DNA of 64,000 bases from Gloeocapsa sp. PCC 73106 (GCF_000332035.1 NZ_ALVY01000224.1:1-64000), one strand, 5' to 3'. Positions 17,133-28,209 are shown, counted from the first letter of the stretch. Notes: generated by a model not told the origin, from the sequence alone. A program made the numbers and translations.

Positions 17133-17699
17133 ATGATTAACTTCAAAACAGTCATACAGTTAGAACCTTTAAAATCGGAACATCTAGAACAAGTAGTTAA
17201 ATTGGATCAGACTTGTTTAGGGGGACTTTGGACTTTGAGCGGTTATCAGCGAGAAATAGACAGTCCCCATAGTAACGCTTTAGTTCTCTCTCTGCTTCCA
17301 CAACAGCAAATTATCGGACTAGGCTGTTTTTGGAGCATTCTTGAAGAAGCCCATATTACTCTTTTAGCCATCGAACCCGATTACCAAGGTCAAGGTTTAG
17401 GAAAACTGTTACTCTACAATTTACTCTTCCAAGCGAGAGAGCAAAAATTAGAACGAGCCACTCTAGAAGTCAAAATTTCTAATCAAATTGCTTTAGCCCT
17501 CTATCAAAAATTTGGCTTTAAAATTGCTGGAATCAGAAAGCAATATTATCAAAAAACGCAAGAAGACGCCTTAATACTGTGGCAAAGTGGATTAAACAGC
17601 CCTGAATTCCTAGAAAATCTCAAAACAAGACAAAAAGAACTAGAAAATAGCTTAAAAAAACACCAATGGTCTTGGTTAAACCCAGTCAAAACCATCTGA
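17133..17699 (+). CDS. rimI: RimI-type N-terminal acetyltransferase
   Basis: A 188-residue GNAT protein. The acetyl-CoA-binding loop is in LAIEPDYQGQGLGKLLLYNL, the R/Q-x-x-G-x-G motif, followed by the strand ATLEVKISNQIALALYQKFG and the typical FGFKIAGIRKQYY ending. RimI acetylates the N-terminal Ala of ribosomal protein S18 in other bacteria; GNAT substrate range is broad, so the target is inferred. The C-terminal ~35 residues after the GNAT core form an extra charged helix. Divergent from petN. Confidence 0.85.
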   Translation: MINFKTVIQLEPLKSEHLEQVVKLDQTCLGGLWTLSGYQREIDSPHSNALVLSLLPQQQIIGLGCFWSILEEAHITLLAIEPDYQGQGLGKLLLYNLLFQAREQKLERATLEVKISNQIALALYQKFGFKIAGIRKQYYQKTQEDALILWQSGLNSPEFLENLKTRQKELENSLKKHQWSWLNPVKTI

Positions 17700-17806
17700 A
17701 CTCTGAGTATATTAGCTCAATTGACTGTACTTTAAACAACATCTTGTCAATCAGCCTATGCTAGAATCAGCTAACAAGGGCAAGCAGCAGGTGAACAGGA
17801 AAAATT

Positions 17807-20269
17807 ATGTTTGAACGCTTCACAGAAAAAGCCATCAAGGTAATTATGTTAGCCCAAGAGGAAGCGCGCCGATTGGGTCATAATTTCGTAGGTACAGAAC
17901 AAATCCTTCTCGGTTTAATCGGAGAAGGGACAGGAGTAGCAGCCAAAGTACTAAAATCTATGGGAGTTAATCTTAAAGATGCTCGCACAGAAGTAGAAAA
18001 AATCATTGGTCGCGGCTCGGGCTTCGTCGCAGTAGAAATACCATTTACTCCTAGAGCAAAAAGAGTCCTAGAACTATCTCTAGAAGAAGCGCGTCAACTA
18101 GGACACAACTACATCGGGACAGAACACTTGCTGCTAGGGTTGATTCGTGAAGGAGAAGGCGTAGCGGCAAGAGTTCTAGAAAATTTGGGCGTAGACTTAT
18201 CTAAGGTTCGTACCCAAGTGATTAGGATGTTGGGAGAAACAGCAGAAGTAGCCGCGGGATCTACAAACCAAGGCAGAAATAAAACCCCAACCCTAGACGA
18301 ATTTGGCTCCAACCTAACCCAAATGGCGAGCGAAGGAAAGCTAGATCCAGTAGTAGGAAGACAAAAAGAAATCGAGCGGGTCATCCAAATTTTAGGACGT
18401 AGAACCAAAAATAACCCCGTACTGATTGGAGAACCCGGAGTAGGCAAAACAGCGATCGCTGAAGGACTAGCCCAACGCATCGCCAACAAAGATATACCCG
18501 ATATCCTAGAAGACAAAAGAGTAGTAACTCTAGATATAGGCTTACTCGTAGCAGGAACCAAATATCGCGGGGAATTCGAAGAACGTCTGAAAAAAATTAT
18601 GGATGAAATTCGTCAAGCCGGAAACGTAGTACTGGTAATAGACGAAGTGCATACCCTGATTGGAGCAGGCGCAGCCGAAGGAGCAATAGACGCAGCCAAT
18701 ATCCTCAAACCAGCCCTAGCACGAGGAGAACTGCAATGCATAGGGGCCACCACCCTCGATGAATATCGCAAGCACATCGAAAGAGACGCAGCTTTAGAGC
18801 GTCGTTTTCAACCAGTTATGGTAGGAGAACCCACCGTCGCTGAAACCATCGAAATTCTCTATGGTCTAAGAGAACGCTACGAACAACACCATAAACTGAG
18901 TATTCTAGACGAAGCTTTAGAAGCAGCAGCGAAACTATCCCACCGCTATATCAGCGATCGCTATCTACCAGACAAGGCCATCGACTTGATCGATGAAGCA
19001 GGATCAAGAGTACGTCTACTTAACTCTCAACTCCCACCCGCAGCCAAAGAGTTAGATAGAGAACTACGTCAAATACTAAAAGAAAAAGACGACGCGGTAA
19101 GAGCACAAAACTTCGACCTAGCAGGAGAAATGCGCGATCGCGAAATGGAAATCAAAGCCCAAATACGCGCGATCGCCTCCACCAAAAAAACCGAGTCAGA
19201 TAACGAAAACCCCGTAGTAGACGCCGAAGAGATCGCCCATATCGTAGCCTCTTGGACAGGAGTCCCCGTCAATAAACTCACCGAGTCTGAGTCGGAAAAA
19301 CTCCTACACATGGAAGATACCCTCCATCAGCGTCTCATCGGTCAAGAAGACGCAGTAAAAGCCGTATCCAGAGCCATTCGCCGCGCCCGGGTAGGACTGA
19401 AAAACCCCAACCGACCCATCGCTAGCTTCATCTTCTCCGGACCCACTGGAGTCGGAAAAACCGAATTAACCAAAGCCCTAGCTGCTTATTTCTTCGGCTC
19501 AGAAGACTCGATGATCCGTCTGGATATGTCCGAATACATGGAACGTCACACCGTCTCCAAATTAATCGGCTCACCACCAGGATACGTCGGCTATAACGAA
19601 GGTGGACAACTCACCGAAGCGGTACGTCGTCGCCCCTACACCGTCGTTCTTTTCGACGAAATCGAAAAAGCTCACCCCGACGTCTTCAATATGCTACTGC
19701 AAATCCTCGAAGATGGTCGCCTTACCGACGCTAAAGGTCGTACCGTAGACTTTAAAAATACTCTACTGATCATGACCTCCAACATCGGTTCCAAAGTCAT
19801 CGAAAAAGGCGGCGGTGGTCTGGGATTTGAATTCGCTGAAGATAAAACCGAATCCCAATACAATCGGATTCGTTCTTTAGTCAACGAAGAGCTGAAAAAC
19901 TACTTCCGCCCAGAATTTCTCAACCGTCTCGATGAAATTATCGTCTTCCGTCAACTAAACAAAGAAGAAGTCACCGAAATCGCCGAAATTCTCCTCAAAG
20001 ATGTCTTTAGTCGTCTCACCGACAAGAACATCACTCTAGAAGTGACGAACAAGTTCAAAGAACGTCTAGTAGAAGAAGGTTATAACCCTGCCTACGGCGC
20101 ACGTCCCCTACGTCGGGCGATTATGCGTTTGCTAGAAGACGCCCTCGCAGAAGAAATACTCTCGGGTAAAATCTCTGAAGGGGATAAAGCGATCGTTGAT
20201 ACCAACGACGAGGGTAAAGTGGTAATCATCAAAGAAAAAAAACAGTTATTCGCACCAGTTGCTGAATAA
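17807..20269 (+). CDS. clpC: ATP-dependent Clp protease ATPase subunit ClpC
   Basis: An 820-residue Hsp100 unfoldase. Two N-terminal Clp repeats are present ([40 protein letters not shown]). The first AAA+ module has Walker [14 protein letters not shown]. The UVR-bearing middle domain is near residues 425-460 ([20 protein letters not shown]). The second AAA+ module has [14 protein letters not shown] and [14 protein letters not shown]. It feeds proteins to ClpP; in cyanobacteria and plastids ClpC is essential. The TATGCTAGAAT before 17770 could be a -10 region. A good terminator follows. Confidence 0.97.
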   Translation: MFERFTEKAIKVIMLAQEEARRLGHNFVGTEQILLGLIGEGTGVAAKVLKSMGVNLKDARTEVEKIIGRGSGFVAVEIPFTPRAKRVLELSLEEARQLGHNYIGTEHLLLGLIREGEGVAARVLENLGVDLSKVRTQVIRMLGETAEVAAGSTNQGRNKTPTLDEFGSNLTQMASEGKLDPVVGRQKEIERVIQILGRRTKNNPVLIGEPGVGKTAIAEGLAQRIANKDIPDILEDKRVVTLDIGLLVAGTKYRGEFEERLKKIMDEIRQAGNVVLVIDEVHTLIGAGAAEGAIDAANILKPALARGELQCIGATTLDEYRKHIERDAALERRFQPVMVGEPTVAETIEILYGLRERYEQHHKLSILDEALEAAAKLSHRYISDRYLPDKAIDLIDEAGSRVRLLNSQLPPAAKELDRELRQILKEKDDAVRAQNFDLAGEMRDREMEIKAQIRAIASTKKTESDNENPVVDAEEIAHIVASWTGVPVNKLTESESEKLLHMEDTLHQRLIGQEDAVKAVSRAIRRARVGLKNPNRPIASFIFSGPTGVGKTELTKALAAYFFGSEDSMIRLDMSEYMERHTVSKLIGSPPGYVGYNEGGQLTEAVRRRPYTVVLFDEIEKAHPDVFNMLLQILEDGRLTDAKGRTVDFKNTLLIMTSNIGSKVIEKGGGGLGFEFAEDKTESQYNRIRSLVNEELKNYFRPEFLNRLDEIIVFRQLNKEEVTEIAEILLKDVFSRLTDKNITLEVTNKFKERLVEEGYNPAYGARPLRRAIMRLLEDALAEEILSGKISEGDKAIVDTNDEGKVVIIKEKKQLFAPVAE

Positions 20270-20286
20270 GAAACTTTTAAAACTTT

Positions 20287-20330
20287 AAAACTTGCCTTTT
20301 TACTCAAAAGGGTAAGTTTTTTTTGGCTCA
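20287..20330 (+). terminator. Terminator of clpC
   Basis: AAAACTTGCC (20287-20296) pairs with GGGTAAGTTTT (20310-20320) across a loop of about 13 bases, followed by a further T-run to 20324. It lies 17 bases after the clpC stop. Confidence 0.8.
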
Positions 20331-20424
20331 GAAATAAACCGGTTGATTGTCAACACTTACGAGATTTTGTCAAAATAAAGAAGTGTTAAGTTTTAACAAA
20401 CGATTCCAGGAGAACTTACCCTCA

Positions 20425-21126
20425 GTGCTTCAACGTTTCAAGCAAGACTTAAAAAATGATCTAATTGCAGGACTGTTAGTAGTGATCCCCCTCGCTACTA
20501 CCATTTGGCTGACCTATACCATTGCAACTTGGGTAATTAATTTTTTAACCCGCATTCCTAAACAAATTAATCCTTTTGAGACCCTCAATCCCATCCTCAC
20601 CAATCTACTCAATTTTTTCGTAGGTTTAGCCGTACCCCTGCTATTTATCCTAATCATAGGCTTAATGGCTCGTAATATAGTGGGTAGATGGTTATTGGGG
20701 ACTGGGGAACAAGTACTACAAAGTATACCCTTAGCGGGTTCTATCTATAAAACTCTCAAACAAATTTTAGAGACTCTACTACAAGAATCTAAAACTAGAT
20801 TCAGCCGCGTCGTCATGCTCGAATATCCTCGCAAGGGTGTTTGGTCTCTTGCCTTCGTGACTGGTGTGGTTAGCCCAAGAATCCAATCCCATCTGAATCA
20901 AACTCTGTTGAGTGTTTTTATTCCTACTACGCCTAATCCTACTACGGGATGGTATGCTATTATACCGGAAGCCGACGTGCTCACGGTTAATATCCCTATT
21001 GAAGACGCCTTCAAAATTGTGATCTCTGGCGGACTCGTTAGCCCAGACTACCCCAATTCTCTACCTAGCCCAATTCCTCCAGAAAACCTCAGTAATAATC
21101 TATCGGGCGAAAGACAAGAAAATTAA
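20425..21126 (+). CDS. DUF502 family membrane protein
   Basis: A 233-residue protein with two membrane segments, LIAGLLVVIPLATTIWLTYT and FFVGLAVPLLFILIIGLMA. The soluble domain starts LGTGEQVLQSIPLAGSIYKT and includes RVVMLEYPRKGVWSLAFVTG, typical of DUF502 proteins. The GTG at 20425 is preferred: it gives the family-like VLQRFKQDLKNDL start and has AGGAGA 11 bases upstream. A TTG at 20347 would add 26 residues lacking family character. Function unknown; in other genomes the family is linked to membrane integrity or trafficking. It lies 24 bases before nusB. Confidence 0.85.
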   Translation: MLQRFKQDLKNDLIAGLLVVIPLATTIWLTYTIATWVINFLTRIPKQINPFETLNPILTNLLNFFVGLAVPLLFILIIGLMARNIVGRWLLGTGEQVLQSIPLAGSIYKTLKQILETLLQESKTRFSRVVMLEYPRKGVWSLAFVTGVVSPRIQSHLNQTLLSVFIPTTPNPTTGWYAIIPEADVLTVNIPIEDAFKIVISGGLVSPDYPNSLPSPIPPENLSNNLSGERQEN

Positions 21127-21150
21127 AATTAAACAACGGACTTTTGAAAT

Positions 21151-21771
21151 ATGTCTATACTGCAGCCGCGTCGCATCGCTCGTGAAATAGCTCTGTTGAG
21201 TCTGAGCCAAGTCCAGGGAAAAATGGAAACTCTGGAACAAGAAGAACTCGGTAACCTCCTACTCGAGGCTATTCGCACTCTGAGTAGTGTAATTCGCTCC
21301 GATCTCGAAACAGCATCGGCAGAAGTACAGAGGGCTAATGAGCGTCTTTTGAGCAGTGAGACCCGCAGCAGTACTATTACCAGCGCTCGCACCATGCTTC
21401 AAGAAGCTTTAGAGTTGACCCAAAGCTCGATTAATCGTTTGGGTTACGCGGTAGAATTACCAGAATTTATGCAACTGGTAGATCAAGCCCAAGTACGAGA
21501 ATACGCACTGACCTTGATTGGTACGGTAAAACGCAGGAACAAAGAAATAGAAGAAAATATAGAAAATGTACTCTCAGATTGGCATTTTAGTAGAATCGCC
21601 AAACTCGATCAGGATATACTCAAAATAGCCGTAGCAGAAATTTTATACCTGGATATTCCTCACAAAGTCGCCATTAATGAAGCCGTAGAAATAGCTAAAC
21701 GTTATTCTGATCCAGAAGGATATCGCTTTATCAACGGTGTACTACGTAAAGTAACCAACGCCCTCAAGTAA
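21151..21771 (+). CDS. nusB: Transcription antitermination factor NusB
   Basis: A 206-residue NusB of the long cyanobacterial form. The start [14 protein letters not shown] and the C-terminal core ([50 protein letters not shown]) are diagnostic. The middle insert (about 40-110) is typical of cyanobacteria. It binds boxA RNA with NusE to stop premature termination in rRNA operons. It follows the DUF502 gene and is followed after 15 bases by ftsY, suggesting an operon. Confidence 0.95.
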   Translation: MSILQPRRIAREIALLSLSQVQGKMETLEQEELGNLLLEAIRTLSSVIRSDLETASAEVQRANERLLSSETRSSTITSARTMLQEALELTQSSINRLGYAVELPEFMQLVDQAQVREYALTLIGTVKRRNKEIEENIENVLSDWHFSRIAKLDQDILKIAVAEILYLDIPHKVAINEAVEIAKRYSDPEGYRFINGVLRKVTNALK

Positions 21772-21786
21772 ATCTTACTAAAGCCT

Positions 21787-22929
21787 ATGTTTAATTGGTT
21801 TCGTCGCCAGTTCAGCGATCGCACCTCCCCAGAACAAAAACCAGAAACAACAGAGACAGAAACAAGCCAAGATTATCAAGATTGGGCCAATACAGCCCAT
21901 GAGAATCTGGAAAATCCGCCAGAATTAGACCAAGAATTCCTGTGGTCGGCCACGATCTTAGCCCAACAAGGTCGAAATCCCACAGAAGTTTCCTCAGAAG
22001 AGATAAGCTGGCTCAAACGCCTCAATCAGGGGTTAAGCAAAACACGACGCGGCTTAGTCAACCAACTCAAAGCGATCGCCGGAAAAGGACCTCTAAATCA
22101 AAAAGCGGTTTCAGAAATAGAAGACATTCTTCTACAAGCAGACGTAGGGATAGAAGCCACAGACCTGATTATTGCTACCCTACAAACAAAAATAAAAGAA
22201 GAATCTCTTCCCGCAGCTCAAGCGATCGCTTTTCTCAAGTCCATTCTCAGAGAATTACTCGACAAACCTCTAGAAAACCAAACTAATCCTCTATTAATAC
22301 CCCAAAAAGATGTACTCAATATCTGGATGTTGACAGGAGTTAATGGCGCAGGGAAAACCACCACCATCGGAAAATTAGCCCATCTAGCTCAAAAATCAGG
22401 TTATAGCTGCCTCATCGCCGCCGCCGATACCTTTCGTGCTGCAGCTGTAGAACAAGTCAAAATCTGGGGAGAACGTAGTGGGACACAAGTCATTGCTAAC
22501 GCAGGTCAAAACACAGACCCAGCCGCTGTAGTATTTGACGGGATTACCGCAGCTCAAGCTCGACAAGTAGAATTACTATTAGTAGATACGGCAGGACGTC
22601 TACAAAATAAACAGAACTTGATGGCAGAATTAACTAAAATTAGAGGGATTATCAGCAAAAAAGCCCCCGAAGCCCACGTAGAATCTCTACTCGTTCTCGA
22701 CGCAACCCTGGGTCAAAATGGCTTGCGCCAAGCCCAGGTGTTCTCAGAAGCCGCTCAACTCAGTGGAGTTATTCTCACCAAATTAGATAGTAGTGCCAAA
22801 GGCGGAGTCGCGATCGCCGTGGTGCAACAGCTTAATCTACCCATTCGCTTTATCGGCGCAGGAGAAGGTATCGACGATTTGCGTCCCTTTTCTAGCTACG
22901 AATTCGTAGAAGCTTTACTCAATGATTAA
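21787..22929 (+). CDS. ftsY: Signal recognition particle receptor FtsY
   Basis: A 380-residue SRP GTPase. The acidic, Glu/Thr-rich N-terminal A domain (about 1-75) mediates membrane contact. The NG domain follows, with G1 TGVNGAGKTTTIGKLA, the insertion-box AAADTFRAAAVEQ, G3 DTAGR and G4 TKLDSSAKGG. It docks ribosome-SRP complexes at the membrane. Located directly after nusB. Confidence 0.96.
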   Translation: MFNWFRRQFSDRTSPEQKPETTETETSQDYQDWANTAHENLENPPELDQEFLWSATILAQQGRNPTEVSSEEISWLKRLNQGLSKTRRGLVNQLKAIAGKGPLNQKAVSEIEDILLQADVGIEATDLIIATLQTKIKEESLPAAQAIAFLKSILRELLDKPLENQTNPLLIPQKDVLNIWMLTGVNGAGKTTTIGKLAHLAQKSGYSCLIAAADTFRAAAVEQVKIWGERSGTQVIANAGQNTDPAAVVFDGITAAQARQVELLLVDTAGRLQNKQNLMAELTKIRGIISKKAPEAHVESLLVLDATLGQNGLRQAQVFSEAAQLSGVILTKLDSSAKGGVAIAVVQQLNLPIRFIGAGEGIDDLRPFSSYEFVEALLND

Positions 22930-23040
22930 AAAAAGCGCAAAATTTTCTGTCCTTTAGTGAAAGAGATCTACTATACTGGTACTCTTAATCAAGTCAACCC
23001 ACTTTGTGCCATCACCGAGATCTAACCAAATCTAAAGCTC

Positions 23041-24450
23041 ATGACGGCAGCTCCTCTTCCTAGCCAGCCAAGCTCTAATCAACCGCAATCACCAGACGGT
23101 GCTAATTCCGAAGCAACGCCGGTAATAGCCCTCAAGGAACTTGTGGCTAGACTATATCGAGAACAAAATAAAATACAAAATTTATTGAGCTCTCTGGGTT
23201 TCGCCCTACGTAGTTTTAACAACCTCAATCAGTTCCTAGAACTTACTCCCTTGATGGCCGCTCGAGTTACCGACGCAGAAGGAGGTGCTTTGATCTTATT
23301 TAACTCCCAAGGTCAAATTCGCCTCGAACAGTTACATTGCCAAAATAGTCAAAAAGGAGAGCAAATTCGGATAAAATTGGAGAAAATAGCCAGCAATCTG
23401 ACTTTATCTCCTCAGAAAAGCCCCAAAATACTCTTACCCTGTCCGGCAGCAGTTGATGAACACATAAGTCAAGCTTTGGGGACAGAAATCCAAATCTTCG
23501 GTACACCAGTGCTAGTCAAAAACGCCGAAAGAGGACGTCTCTTCGTCTTCAGCACTCACCCGGAATACCATTGGAATCCGACTCGAAAAAAATTACTACA
23601 ATTAGTAGCGGATCAAACCGCTGTGGCGATCGCTAACCACGAGTTGACGGTACAACTACGCGCCAAGGAAAGACAAGACAGAGAATTAGAAATCGCCTCG
23701 GAAATACAGTTGCGCTTATTACCGCGACAATGTCCTAAAATTAAAGGCGCTGAGTTAGCAGCTCAATGTAAAACCGCTAATCGCGTCGGTGGTGATTACT
23801 ATGACTTTATCCCTGTCAATTACGATGAATTAAAAGATAGTCAGGATACCTCCGTTCCTTGGAGTATAGTCATTGGAGACGTCATGGGAAAAGGAGTCCC
23901 CGCGGGTTTAATCATGACCATGACTAGGGGTATGCTCAGAGCAGAAGTGCTTAACCGTCACAGCCCAGATCAGATTATGCAGCATCTCAATCGCGTTATG
24001 TACGAGGATTTGGAAAACTCCCGTCGCTTCGTAACTTTGTTTTATTCAGAGTATAATCCTCAAACTCAAGTTATTTCTTATACTAACGCCGCTCATCATC
24101 CTCCCTTACTATGGCAAGCAGCAACGGGTTTGATTACAACTCTAGATACCAAAGGAATGTTAATCGGACTGTTACCAGATTCGGAGTATGAATGCGCTCA
24201 GCTACAATTAGCTGCGGGAGATACCATTATGTACTATACAGACGGCTTGACAGACGCGGTTAATCAAAATGGCGATCGCTTTGATGAAGATAATCTTTAT
24301 CAGGCTTTTGACTGGGCTTGTCAAAATTTAGAAAAACCTCAGCAGATTTTAGATTATTTGTTTAATCAGATCGACAATTTTGTCGGTTCTGGCAATAAAA
24401 TAATTGATGATATGACTTTAGTCATTATGCGGGTAAAATCAACAGAATAA
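23041..24450 (+). CDS. GAF plus PP2C (SpoIIE/RsbU-type) serine phosphatase
   Basis: A 469-residue protein. A GAF-like sensory domain spans about 50-205 and a SpoIIE-type PP2C domain about 235-467. The phosphatase shows ELEIASEIQLRLLP, NRVGGDYYDFIP, VIGDVMGKGVPAGLIM, YTNAAHHPPLL and YTDGLTDAVNQ, so the metal-binding Asp residues are present. Enzymes of this class act on anti-anti-sigma factors or similar regulators. No partner kinase is adjacent. Confidence 0.9.
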   Translation: MTAAPLPSQPSSNQPQSPDGANSEATPVIALKELVARLYREQNKIQNLLSSLGFALRSFNNLNQFLELTPLMAARVTDAEGGALILFNSQGQIRLEQLHCQNSQKGEQIRIKLEKIASNLTLSPQKSPKILLPCPAAVDEHISQALGTEIQIFGTPVLVKNAERGRLFVFSTHPEYHWNPTRKKLLQLVADQTAVAIANHELTVQLRAKERQDRELEIASEIQLRLLPRQCPKIKGAELAAQCKTANRVGGDYYDFIPVNYDELKDSQDTSVPWSIVIGDVMGKGVPAGLIMTMTRGMLRAEVLNRHSPDQIMQHLNRVMYEDLENSRRFVTLFYSEYNPQTQVISYTNAAHHPPLLWQAATGLITTLDTKGMLIGLLPDSEYECAQLQLAAGDTIMYYTDGLTDAVNQNGDRFDEDNLYQAFDWACQNLEKPQQILDYLFNQIDNFVGSGNKIIDDMTLVIMRVKSTE

Positions 24451-24471
24451 TCACCAAAGGATAAACTAATC

Positions 24472-24666
24472 ATGCTACAGGTAAACGACTTGTTTTTAAA
24501 ATTTCTAATTAATCTGAATATAGTATTCGCACAAAGGGTTGAAGACCCAAAAATTTTTGAACAGATGCAAGATAACTTTAATAATTTTATAGAGTCTGGT
24601 CAGGTTTGGGCTCTAGGAATAGGTCTAGTCTTGGGTTATCTGTTTCGTAGTTTTACCTCCTATTAG
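24472..24666 (+). CDS. 64-residue hypothetical membrane-anchored protein
   Basis: A short protein with an amphipathic start ([20 protein letters not shown]), a charged middle ([20 protein letters not shown]) and one C-terminal helix ([17 protein letters not shown]). It starts 22 bases after the phosphatase stop and ends 15 bases before argH, so it appears part of a run of co-directional genes. No family recognised. Confidence 0.6.
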   Translation: MLQVNDLFLKFLINLNIVFAQRVEDPKIFEQMQDNFNNFIESGQVWALGIGLVLGYLFRSFTSY

Positions 24667-24680
24667 TTGAATTAACAACC

Positions 24681-26066
24681 GTGAGTGAAAAGAAAACTTG
24701 GAGCGATCGCTTTGAATCCGCTCTACACCCTTTTATTGTTGAGTTCAACGCCAGCATCACTTTTGACATTGAACTACTAGAATACGATTTAACCGGCTCC
24801 ATCGCCCACGCTAAAATGCTCTCCCATTGCCAAATTATTAGCCCCGCAGAAGCAGAGCAATTAGTAGCAGGTTTAGAACAAATTCGTCAAGAATATCATC
24901 AGGGTCAATTTAACCCAGGTATCGACGCCGAAGACGTCCATTTCGCAGTAGAGCGCCGTTTAACCGAAATTACGGGAGATGTAGGCAAAAAGCTCCATAC
25001 CGCTCGTTCTCGCAATGATCAAGTTGGGACAGATATTCGACTCTATCTTAGAGACCAAATAACTCAGATTCGCACTCAATTGCGAGAATTTCAAAAAGCT
25101 CTACTCACTCACGCCGAAAATCACATAGAGACAATTATTCCTGGTTATACTCATCTGCAAAGAGCTCAACCCGTCAGTTTAGCCCATCATCTTTTAGCTT
25201 ACGTACAGATGGCTCAACGAGATTGGGAAAGACTCGGAGAAATTAGCAAAAGAACTAATATATCTCCTCTCGGTGCGGGTGCTTTAGCTGGGACAACTTT
25301 TCCTATTGATCGACACTATACCGCTTCTTTGTTGGAATTCGAAGGGGTTTATAGCAACAGTTTAGACGCAGTGAGCGATCGCGATTTCGCCATTGAATTT
25401 CTCTGTGCAGCTAGCTTAATCATGGTACATCTGAGTCGATTGAGTGAGGAAATGATTCTCTGGGCTTCTCAAGAGTTTCGCTTTATTACTTTAACAGATA
25501 GCTGTGCTACAGGATCTAGTATTATGCCCCAAAAGAAAAACCCCGATGTTCCTGAATTGGTAAGAGGTAAATCTGGGCGCGTCTTTGGTCATTTACAAGC
25601 TATGTTGGTTTTAATGAAGGGTTTACCTTTAGCTTACAATAAAGATCTACAGGAAGATAAAGAAGCTCTTTTTGACGCTGTGAAAACTACTAAAGCCTGT
25701 TTAATGGCAATGACTGTTTTGATAGCAGAGGGGATAACTTTTGAGGTAGAACGTCTTGCTACTACAATTACTGAAGATTTTTCTAACGCTACCGATGTTG
25801 CTGACTATCTGGCAGCTCGCGGCGTACCCTTCCGTGAGGCTTATAATATCGTAGGTAAAGTAGTAAAAACCAGCTTAGCCGAGGGTAAATTACTCAAAGA
25901 CTTGAGTCTGGAACAATGGCAAGAGTTACACCCCGCTTTTGCAGAGGATATATTTGCGGCGATCGCTCCCCAACAAGTAGTCTCTGCTCGTAATAGCTAC
26001 GGTGGTACCGGCTTTGCTAGAGTGCGTGAGAGTTTGAACCTGGTCAAAGCTCAGGTTTATTCTTGA
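24681..26066 (+). CDS. argH: Argininosuccinate lyase
   Basis: A 461-residue enzyme of the fumarase/aspartase superfamily that cleaves argininosuccinate into arginine and fumarate, the last step of arginine synthesis. The catalytic signature [16 protein letters not shown] is complete, as are [13 protein letters not shown] and [20 protein letters not shown]. It starts with GTG at 24681. The final TGA overlaps the ATG of the Nudix gene by one base. argD lies 20 kb further on. Confidence 0.97.
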   Translation: MSEKKTWSDRFESALHPFIVEFNASITFDIELLEYDLTGSIAHAKMLSHCQIISPAEAEQLVAGLEQIRQEYHQGQFNPGIDAEDVHFAVERRLTEITGDVGKKLHTARSRNDQVGTDIRLYLRDQITQIRTQLREFQKALLTHAENHIETIIPGYTHLQRAQPVSLAHHLLAYVQMAQRDWERLGEISKRTNISPLGAGALAGTTFPIDRHYTASLLEFEGVYSNSLDAVSDRDFAIEFLCAASLIMVHLSRLSEEMILWASQEFRFITLTDSCATGSSIMPQKKNPDVPELVRGKSGRVFGHLQAMLVLMKGLPLAYNKDLQEDKEALFDAVKTTKACLMAMTVLIAEGITFEVERLATTITEDFSNATDVADYLAARGVPFREAYNIVGKVVKTSLAEGKLLKDLSLEQWQELHPAFAEDIFAAIAPQQVVSARNSYGGTGFARVRESLNLVKAQVYS

Positions 26067-26512
26067 TGTTACGTTTAGCTAAGACGGTTTTAGGGATTAT
26101 TTTACGCCATCCCCTGACAGGAACCACAATTGTCCCTGTTTTGCCCGATGGTCGCATCGTTTTAGTGCGTCGTCGGGATACAGGAAGGTGGAGTTTACCC
26201 GGGGGTTTGGTGGATTGGGGAGAAGATATTACTACTACCGTTACTAGAGAATTAAAAGAAGAAACTGGCCTGGATTTGTTGAATATACGTCGTTTGGTTG
26301 GTGTTTACTCCAGTTTGGCACGAGATCCTCGTATGCACTCTATTTCCGTCTTAGTTGCAGCAGAAGTCCAAGGAGAATTCAAAATCCAAGACCAAGCTGA
26401 AATTACCGATGTCTCTGGCTTTAGCCCCGAGACTATTCCTTTTGGTGAACTTAGTCACGACCACGATCAGCAACTGCAGGATTATTTTCAAGGCTTGACC
26501 ACAATCGCTTAG
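26066..26512 (+). CDS. Nudix hydrolase
   Basis: A 148-residue protein with the complete Nudix box in GLVDWGEDITTTVTRELKEE followed by TGLDL (GX5EX7REUXEEXGU). Such enzymes hydrolyse nucleoside diphosphates linked to another group; the substrate is not clear here. The ATG at 26066 overlaps the argH stop (TGATG), indicating translational coupling. Confidence 0.88.
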   Translation: MLRLAKTVLGIILRHPLTGTTIVPVLPDGRIVLVRRRDTGRWSLPGGLVDWGEDITTTVTRELKEETGLDLLNIRRLVGVYSSLARDPRMHSISVLVAAEVQGEFKIQDQAEITDVSGFSPETIPFGELSHDHDQQLQDYFQGLTTIA

Positions 26513-26552
26513 ATTTTTTTTGCAAGCTTATTGAGAAAGATTTTTAAATGTC

Positions 26553-26581
26553 TTGACAAATATTCTCATTAAGCGTATATT
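26553..26581 (+). promoter_or_regulatory. Strong sigma70-type promoter upstream of the candidate small RNA
   Basis: A perfect TTGACA (26553-26558) is followed after 17 bases by TATATT (26576-26581). Transcription would begin near 26588. This is one of the best consensus promoters in the window and it does not directly precede a start codon. Confidence 0.75.
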
Positions 26582-26587
26582 AGTAGA

Positions 26588-26662
26588 TGTGTTCTCCTCT
26601 CAAGGATCGGCAGGTTGAAGCGCTAGGGTTTAAGGTTAAAGGCGTTTCTCCTGTTTTTTTTT
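26588..26662 (+). ncRNA. Candidate small regulatory RNA, about 75 nt
   Basis: The predicted transcript has an unpaired pyrimidine-rich 5' part (GTTCTCCTCTC, near 26591-26601), complementary to Shine-Dalgarno sequences. It ends in a terminator: CAGG (26611-26614) with CCTG (26650-26653), and GAAGCGCT (26617-26624) with GGCGTTTC (26641-26648, with G-U pairs), followed by nine T. There is no open frame with a ribosome site inside. The anti-SD-like 5' end and conserved-looking terminator recall cyanobacterial trans-acting RNAs such as PsrR1, but I cannot establish that identity from memory. Confidence 0.65.
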
Positions 26663-26709
26663 GCGGTTAAACTAGAAATTAGCAAAATCCACTCTATTTG
26701 ACCTCATTT

Positions 26710-28209
26710 ATGCAAGCAGACAGTTACGACGTGATTGTTATCGGTTCGGGGATTGGAGGCTTAGTAACCGCCACACAACTAGTAGCCAAAGGAGCAAAAG
26801 TTTTAGTATTAGAACGCTATTTGATTCCTGGAGGAAGCGCGGGCTATTTTGAAAGACAAGGATATCGCTTTGACGTAGGCGCCTCGATGATTTTTGGTTT
26901 CGGCAAGCAAGGGACTACTAACTTGTTGACCAAGGCTTTAGACGCGGTTGAAGTGAGTTTAGAGACATTTCCCGATCCGGTACAAATTCACTACCATCTA
27001 CCCCAAGGATTAGAACCAAAAGTTCATCGGGATTATGAAACATTTTTACAAGAACTTACTAGTTATTTTCCCCATGAAAAACAGGGGATTCGTCGCTTTT
27101 ATGATGAATGTTGGCGAGTATTTAACTGTCTCAACTCTATTCCCTTACTTTCTTTAGAAGAACCTCGTTATCTAACTCGGGTATTTTTCCAAAATCCAGG
27201 CGCTTGTCTGGGATTAGTTAAATATCTCCCTCTCAACGCCGGAGAAGTGGCGCGTCGCCATATTAAAGATCCGCAACTACTGAAATTTATCGACATGGAG
27301 TGCTACTGTTGGTCGGTAGTTCCAGCGATGCAAACCCCCATGATTAACGCGGGTATGGTATTTTCTGACCGACACTATGGCGGAATTAATTATCCCAAAG
27401 GAGGTGTAGGACAAATCGCGCAAAAATTAGTAGAGGGTATGGAGAAATTTGGAGGAAAGATAAAATATCAAGCTAGAGTCACGGAAATTCTAACGAGTGG
27501 GAAAAAAGCAACAGGAGTACGTCTAGCTAACGGGAAAACATTCTTCGCTAAACGTATCGTTTCTAATAGTACTCGTTGGGATACTTTTTCTAAGTTGTTA
27601 CCTCCAGAAAAAATGCCCAGAAGCGAGAAACAATGGCAACAACGCTACCAAAAATCTCCCAGTTTTTTGAGTTTACACTTGGGAGTCAAAGCCGAGGTTT
27701 TACCTCCAAAAACCGAATGTCACCATATTCTTTTAGAAGATTGGGAGCGGATGGAAGCTTCTTTGGGTACTATTTTTGTCTCTATACCAACTCTGTTGGA
27801 TCCCGATTTAGCACCAGTGGGTCATCATATTATTCATACCTTTACTCCCAGTTGGATTGAGGAATGGCAAAATTTAGACCCAAAAGCCTATACTCAGAAA
27901 AAAGAAGCCGCAGCGGACGCAGTTATCGATCGCCTCGAAAAGATTTTTCCGGGATTAATCGCGGGATTAGACTACCAAGAAGTGGGCACACCCCGCACCC
28001 ATAGGCGTTTTCTCGGACGAGAAGATGGAACCTATGGACCGATACCCCGTCAAAAAATCAGGGGATTATTAGGAATGCCTTTCAATAAAACGGCGATTCC
28101 CGGACTATACTGCGTGGGAGATGGCACTTTTCCTGGTCAAGGCTTAAACGCTGTGGCTTTTTCCGGGATGAGTTGTAGTCATCGTCTCGCCGTAGATTTA
28201 GGCTTATGA
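26710..28209 (+). CDS. crtH: Carotene isomerase (prolycopene isomerase, CrtH/CrtISO type)
   Basis: A 499-residue flavoprotein. The N-terminal dinucleotide-binding motif is [20 protein letters not shown], the C-terminal FAD-binding motif is [20 protein letters not shown], and [20 protein letters not shown] is typical of CrtISO. It converts poly-cis lycopene from the plant-type desaturation route to all-trans lycopene. The ATG at 26710 is preferred over a TTG at 26698. The stop overlaps fthC by 4 bases. The small RNA ending at 26662 lies just upstream. Confidence 0.88.
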   Translation: MQADSYDVIVIGSGIGGLVTATQLVAKGAKVLVLERYLIPGGSAGYFERQGYRFDVGASMIFGFGKQGTTNLLTKALDAVEVSLETFPDPVQIHYHLPQGLEPKVHRDYETFLQELTSYFPHEKQGIRRFYDECWRVFNCLNSIPLLSLEEPRYLTRVFFQNPGACLGLVKYLPLNAGEVARRHIKDPQLLKFIDMECYCWSVVPAMQTPMINAGMVFSDRHYGGINYPKGGVGQIAQKLVEGMEKFGGKIKYQARVTEILTSGKKATGVRLANGKTFFAKRIVSNSTRWDTFSKLLPPEKMPRSEKQWQQRYQKSPSFLSLHLGVKAEVLPPKTECHHILLEDWERMEASLGTIFVSIPTLLDPDLAPVGHHIIHTFTPSWIEEWQNLDPKAYTQKKEAAADAVIDRLEKIFPGLIAGLDYQEVGTPRTHRRFLGREDGTYGPIPRQKIRGLLGMPFNKTAIPGLYCVGDGTFPGQGLNAVAFSGMSCSHRLAVDLGL

